The position numbers and the translations under genes were made by a program. 12,930 bases of DNA from DATKGP01 sp035510775 (lineage in GTDB: Bacteria > Patescibacteriota > UBA1384 > 2-12-FULL-50-11), in NCBI GenBank assembly GCA_035510775.1, contig DATKGP010000017.1:1-12930 (forward strand). Direction: 5' to 3'. Below the pieces are notes generated by a model. The model saw only the letters and a program-made list of their open reading frames with translations, was not told the origin of the DNA and made no database searches. Below, piece by piece: positions 11,984 through 12,930 of the stretch. Position 1 is the stretch's first letter. Each line of letters starts with the position of its first letter.

Positions 11984-12664
11984 ATGCGGATTCTAATAAT
12001 TGAAGACGATCACAAAATTGCCCAAGCCATCAAAAAAGGTCTGGAGCAGGAACGTTTTGCCGTTGATTTGGCTTTCGATGGCGGCGAGGGTGCCGGCTCG
12101 GCTCTGACAATTAAATACGACTTGATAATTCTTGATCGGATGCTCCCCGGCATGGACGGCATCGACATCTGCAAAGTCGTCCGCCAAAAAGGCAAAAACA
12201 CCCCAATTTTGATGTTGACGGCCAAAGACGCCGTTAGCGACCGCGTCGACGGCCTGAACGCCGGTGCCGACGACTACCTAGTCAAACCGTTTGCTTTTGA
12301 AGAATTATTGGCTCGAGTTAAGGCGCTGCTGCGCCGTCCAGAACAGGAAATCGGCTCAACCCTCGAATTAAATGGTTTGTCGCTCGACACGATTAGTTTT
12401 GAAGTTAAGCGCGGTGAAAAACCCATCGAGCTCTCCTCGACCGAGTTTCGCCTCCTTGAATACCTAATGCGCAATCCCAACCGGGTTTTGACCAAAGATA
12501 TGATTATTAACCACGTCTGGGATTACGACGCCGACATCCTCCCCAACACCGTCGAGGTCTTCGTTGGCTATCTGCGTAACAAAATTGATAAGGCTTTCCC
12601 CGACAAAAAGCCAATTATCCAAACTGTCCGGGGTTTTGGCTACAAACTCGTCGACGATAAGTAA
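11984..12664 (+). CDS. OmpR/PhoB-family response regulator
   Basis: 226 aa. The receiver domain (1-115) has the acidic pair D8-D9, phosphoacceptor D51 in LIILDRMLPGMDG, T79 in MLTAKD and K101 in LVKPF. The C-terminal winged-helix DNA-binding domain (about 125-224) carries ELSSTEFRLLEYLMRNPNRV, NTVEVFVGYLRNKID and QTVRGFGYKL, all typical of OmpR/PhoB regulators. It should be phosphorylated by the kinase whose gene begins 64 bases downstream and bind DNA as a dimer. No ribosome binding site precedes the ATG, and the -10 is 7 bases away, so it is probably leaderless. It follows the flavin operon by 48 bases, with a promoter of its own; target genes cannot be inferred. Confidence 0.95.
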   Translation: MRILIIEDDHKIAQAIKKGLEQERFAVDLAFDGGEGAGSALTIKYDLIILDRMLPGMDGIDICKVVRQKGKNTPILMLTAKDAVSDRVDGLNAGADDYLVKPFAFEELLARVKALLRRPEQEIGSTLELNGLSLDTISFEVKRGEKPIELSSTEFRLLEYLMRNPNRVLTKDMIINHVWDYDADILPNTVEVFVGYLRNKIDKAFPDKKPIIQTVRGFGYKLVDDK

Positions 12665-12728
12665 TAATGAAGCTGAATGATTATGAAAATATTTTTAGTT
12701 TTTTGTCTTTAGTTTTTAGTTTATTTTA
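12665..12728. other. T-rich intergenic spacer between regulator and kinase
   Basis: It holds two copies of TTTTTAGTTT and related T-rich words. I see no hairpin, so it is not a clear terminator, and no clear ribosome binding site for the following ATG. Confidence 0.5.
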
Positions 12729-12930
12729 ATGTTTCGTTCTGCTGTCATTAAACTCACCGCCTTTTACGTGCTTATTGTGATGGTCATCAGCGTTTCTTTT
12801 AGTGTCGTACTTTTTCAAATCTCCGACGCCGAGTTGAGTCGCGGCCTGACCCGCCAAGGTCAAGTTTTTCAGCAGTTTAATATGCCCAACGACGACCAGT
12901 CGCCGTTTGGCTATCTGGATCCTTTTCCCC
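12729..12930 (+). CDS. Sensor histidine kinase N-terminus, partial (off right edge)
   Basis: The frame opens at ATG 12729 and is still open at the window end, giving 67 complete codons: MFRSAVIKLTAFYVLIVMVI and onward. A basic start, one membrane span (about 9-28), then a hydrophilic stretch (SDAELSRGLTRQGQVFQQF) is the usual N-terminus of a two-span sensor kinase with an extracytoplasmic sensor loop. The kinase domains lie outside the window, so the assignment rests on this topology and on position directly after an OmpR-type regulator. Confidence 0.7.
   Translation, partial: MFRSAVIKLTAFYVLIVMVISVSFSVVLFQISDAELSRGLTRQGQVFQQFNMPNDDQSPFGYLDPFP

Noticed and set aside
1..12930. tRNA, rRNA, insertion sequence or prophage genes
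   Set aside because: I saw no cloverleaf, rRNA-like stretch, transposase, terminal inverted repeats or phage structural gene; the DGR is not accompanied by phage genes in this window.

Overview
The window looks like a chromosomal segment of a Patescibacteria/CPR bacterium, perhaps Saccharibacteria-like. The grounds are tightly packed genes with short overlaps, many single-span membrane or surface proteins with Ser/Thr/Asn-rich linkers, and a diversity-generating retroelement (DGR) whose reverse transcriptase, accessory protein and target resemble types I associate with that group. The genetic code appears standard: TGA works as a stop in several genes. The lineage is an inference from style and was not searched.

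Layout: (1) 1-2011, minus strand: an envelope or glycan operon read as GT4 glycosyltransferase, PIG-L/LmbE-type deacetylase, then the first 26 codons of a gene running off the left edge. (2) 2042-3297: a membrane-anchored cupredoxin (minus, with its own terminator), divergent from a membrane-anchored M23 peptidase (plus). (3) 3247-5980: a complete DGR. It has a DGR-type reverse transcriptase (minus), an Avd-like four-helix-bundle protein (plus, inserted antisense between RT and template), a template repeat TR (4671-4781), a 350-base spacer with a rho-independent terminator, and a 233-aa target (minus) whose last 37 codons are the variable repeat VR (5135-5245). TR and VR differ at 19 of 111 positions, and all 19 fall on an adenine of the TR sense strand. 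The target has a good promoter and a structured leader. (4) 6010-9107, minus: an 800-aa surface protein (anchor, Ser/Asn/Gly linker, Calx-beta, right-handed beta-helix) behind an unrecognised anchored 219-aa protein. (5) 9243-11935, plus: a three-gene flavin electron-transfer operon, made of an anchored FMN-binding-domain protein with a flavinylation motif, ApbE FMN transferase, and an NqrB/RnfD-like membrane domain fused to an FNR-type reductase. (6) 11984-12930, plus: an OmpR/PhoB response regulator and the start of its probable sensor kinase.

How the parts work together: the DGR copies TR RNA with adenine-specific errors into VR, diversifying the C-terminal ligand-binding face of a target with no export signal. 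The flavin operon would pass electrons from cytosolic NAD(P)H through the FNR and membrane domains to an ApbE-flavinylated domain outside the membrane. The nearby cupredoxin is a possible but unproven partner. The main oddities are in the DGR: avd is antisense to the TR-to-RT interval, it lacks a usable start unless a C9 homopolymer is read as C10 (or C7), and the present VR allele encodes a dense cysteine cluster.
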